Origin: Oleispira sp963933055
Lineage (GTDB): Bacteria; Pseudomonadota; Gammaproteobacteria; Pseudomonadales; Oceanobacteraceae
NCBI GenBank assembly: GCA_963933055.1
Contig: CAWVSY010000031.1
Coordinates: 1-42,282, forward strand
Length of the DNA stretch: 42,282 nucleotides
Direction: 5' to 3'
Under the pieces are notes generated by a model that searched no databases, was not told the origin of the DNA, and was given only the letters and a program-made list of their open reading frames with translations. Shown in pieces: positions 40,758-42,282 of this stretch; positions within the stretch are counted from its first letter, which is position 1; each line of letters starts with the position of its first letter. Both the position numbers and the translations under genes were made by a program.

Positions 40758-42282
40758 ATGCCAGATTATAAAGCTCCCCTACGTGATATTAAGTTCGTTG
40801 CTGACGAATTATTAGACTATCCAGGCCACTACGCTAGCTTGCCTTCTTATGCTGACGTTGCTACGCCAGATATGGTTGATGCAATCGTTACAGAAGGTGC
40901 TAAGTTTTGTGAAAACGTTCTTGCTCCTCTAAACCGTGGTGGTGACATCGAAGGTTGTGTTCGCAGCGAAGACGCTTCTGTTAAAACACCTACGGGCTTT
41001 AAGGAAGCTTACCGTCAGTATGTTGATAACGGTTGGGCTTCTTTGTCTTCTGACGTTGAATACGGCGGTCAGGGCCTTCCAGAATCTCTAGGAACTATCG
41101 TTTCTGAAATGGTTGGTACAGCTAACTGGTCTTGGGGTATGTACCCAGGTCTATCTCATGGCGCTAAAAACACTTTAGAAGCTTGGGGTACGGAAGAGCA
41201 GAAACAAGCTTATCTTACTCAGCTTATTACTGGTGAGTGGACAGGTACTATGTGTCTGACTGAGCCAGCTTGTGGTTCTGATTTAGGTATTTTGAAAACT
41301 AAAGCTGAGCCAAATGCAGACGGTTCTTATGCCATTTCTGGTACTAAGATCTTTATCTCTGCGGGTGAGCACGACATGGCCGATAACATCGTTCACATCG
41401 TACTGGCTCGTCTACCTGGCGCACCTGCAGGTACTAAAGGTATTTCTTTATTCATCGTGCCTAAGTTCAATGTTAATGATGATGGATCATTGGGCGATCG
41501 TAACGCAGTTACTTGTGGTTCTTTAGAGCACAAGATGGGTATTCATGGTAATGCTACTTGCGTAATGAACTTCGATGGCGCTAAAGGTTTCTTGATTGGA
41601 CCAGAAAACAAAGGCTTGAACTGCATGTTCACCTTTATGAACACTGCACGTATCGGTACTGCTCTACAGGGTGTTACTGCTGCTGAAGGTTCTTTCCAAG
41701 GTGCATTAGCATATGCTAAAGATCGTTTGGCTATGCGTTCTTTGACTGGCCCTAAAGCACCAGAAAAAGCCGCTGATCCAATTATCGTTCACCCAGACGT
41801 TCGTAAAATGCTTCTTACACAGAAAGCATTCGCTGAAGGTGGTCGTGCACTAGTATTATTGACTGCTAAGAATGCTGATATTGTACACAAAGGCGAAACT
41901 GAAGAAGCGCGTAAAGAAGCTGATGATATGTTAGGTTTCTTAACGCCAATCGCTAAAGCGTTCTTGACTGAAACAGGTTTTGAAGCAGCAAACCACGGTG
42001 TTCAAGTATTTGGTGGTCACGGCTTCATCGCAGAGTGGGGCATGGAGCAAATCGTTCGTGATACTCGAATCTCTATGTTGTATGAAGGAACTACAGGCAT
42101 TCAGGCGCTTGATTTGTTAGGCCGTAAGGTTCTTATGACTCAAGGTGCTGCTCTTAAACAGTTCACTAAGCTAGTTCACAATTTCTGTAAAGAAAATGCT
42201 GAAGACGCTGATATGAAAGAGTTCGTTGAGCCATTGGCTAAATTGAACAAAGAGTGGGGCGATCTAACGATGAAAATCGGTA
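40758..42282 (+). CDS. Acyl-CoA dehydrogenase (FadE-type), 3' end beyond the window
   Basis: The open frame runs 508 codons from the ATG at 40758 (AAGAGG upstream) without a stop to the right edge; such proteins have about 600 residues. FAD-dependent first step of fatty-acid beta-oxidation, forming enoyl-CoA and passing electrons to ETF. Features: GWASLSSDVEYGGQGLP, the FAD/substrate signature MCLTEPACGSDLG, AISGTKIFISAGEHD, MNTARIGTALQGVTAAEGSF, and VFGGHGFIAEWGMEQIVRDT with a catalytic-base Glu in LYEGTTGIQA. Codon choice is more biased than in its neighbours (GCT, GGT, CGT, TCT, AAC preferred), which suggests high expression. Promoter and PsrA operator are described separately. Confidence 0.95.
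   Translation, partial: MPDYKAPLRDIKFVADELLDYPGHYASLPSYADVATPDMVDAIVTEGAKFCENVLAPLNRGGDIEGCVRSEDASVKTPTGFKEAYRQYVDNGWASLSSDVEYGGQGLPESLGTIVSEMVGTANWSWGMYPGLSHGAKNTLEAWGTEEQKQAYLTQLITGEWTGTMCLTEPACGSDLGILKTKAEPNADGSYAISGTKIFISAGEHDMADNIVHIVLARLPGAPAGTKGISLFIVPKFNVNDDGSLGDRNAVTCGSLEHKMGIHGNATCVMNFDGAKGFLIGPENKGLNCMFTFMNTARIGTALQGVTAAEGSFQGALAYAKDRLAMRSLTGPKAPEKAADPIIVHPDVRKMLLTQKAFAEGGRALVLLTAKNADIVHKGETEEARKEADDMLGFLTPIAKAFLTETGFEAANHGVQVFGGHGFIAEWGMEQIVRDTRISMLYEGTTGIQALDLLGRKVLMTQGAALKQFTKLVHNFCKENAEDADMKEFVEPLAKLNKEWGDLTMKIG

Noticed and set aside
1..42282. CRISPR array, prophage, insertion sequence or toxin-antitoxin module
   Set aside because: No regularly spaced repeats, transposase, integrase, att-like duplications or toxin-like small gene pairs were seen.

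Overview
The window is ordinary chromosomal DNA of a gammaproteobacterium, most likely a marine heterotroph of the Oceanospirillales type. I infer this from the gene set and orders (gpmI-envC-ctpA-yibQ, yibN-secB, MSHA pilus locus, ntrBC next to a DUF4124 gene, rpe-gph, comF/bioB) and from a fairly AT-rich base composition; the genus cannot be fixed from the sequence alone. No transposon, prophage, CRISPR array, tRNA or rRNA was seen, and no gene-free stretch exceeds about 250 bases.

Layout. (1) 1-635: 5' part of a flagellin gene that runs off the left edge. (2) 723-5930, minus strand: gpmI, envC, ctpA and yibQ, the conserved cell-envelope cluster; envC is preceded by a chain of three tiny ORFs linked by ATGA overlaps. 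(3) 6096-7066, plus: yibN and secB, closed by a terminator; trmL follows on the other strand. (4) 7876-24431, plus: a long, tightly coupled mannose-sensitive haemagglutinin (MSHA) type IV pilus locus, mshI-I2-J-K-L-M-N-E-G-B-A-C-D-O-P-Q. The assembly machine comes first, then the pilins, then a large lectin-like tip or adhesin protein. A hairpin terminator sits between mshA and mshC. (5) 24444-27704, minus: a DUF4124 protein, ntrB and ntrC, with a candidate NtrC box before ntrB. (6) 27814-30301: dtd, two unrecognised genes and a methyltransferase. (7) 30503-35651: a divergent phosphoketolase-like enzyme, a DUF3530 envelope protein, and rpe-gph. (8) 35710-38085, minus: comF, srkA and a small outer-membrane beta-barrel. 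(9) 38154-40523, plus: bioB without its usual partners, then a small flagellar-rod-like protein and a SprA-type putative metalloprotease. (10) 40758 to the right edge: an acyl-CoA dehydrogenase with a consensus-like promoter and a perfect PsrA-type operator.

The genes are mostly known families. The unusual material is mainly regulatory and structural: the minigene chain before envC, the terminator placed directly on the mshC start with no visible ribosome binding site, hairpins spanning stop codons (mshQ, gph), a central-domain-less flagellin, a phosphoketolase-like enzyme with an altered TPP motif, two unrecognised genes at 28.3-29.5 kb, and fatty-acid and nitrogen control sites. I did not find a convincing wholly new multi-gene system.
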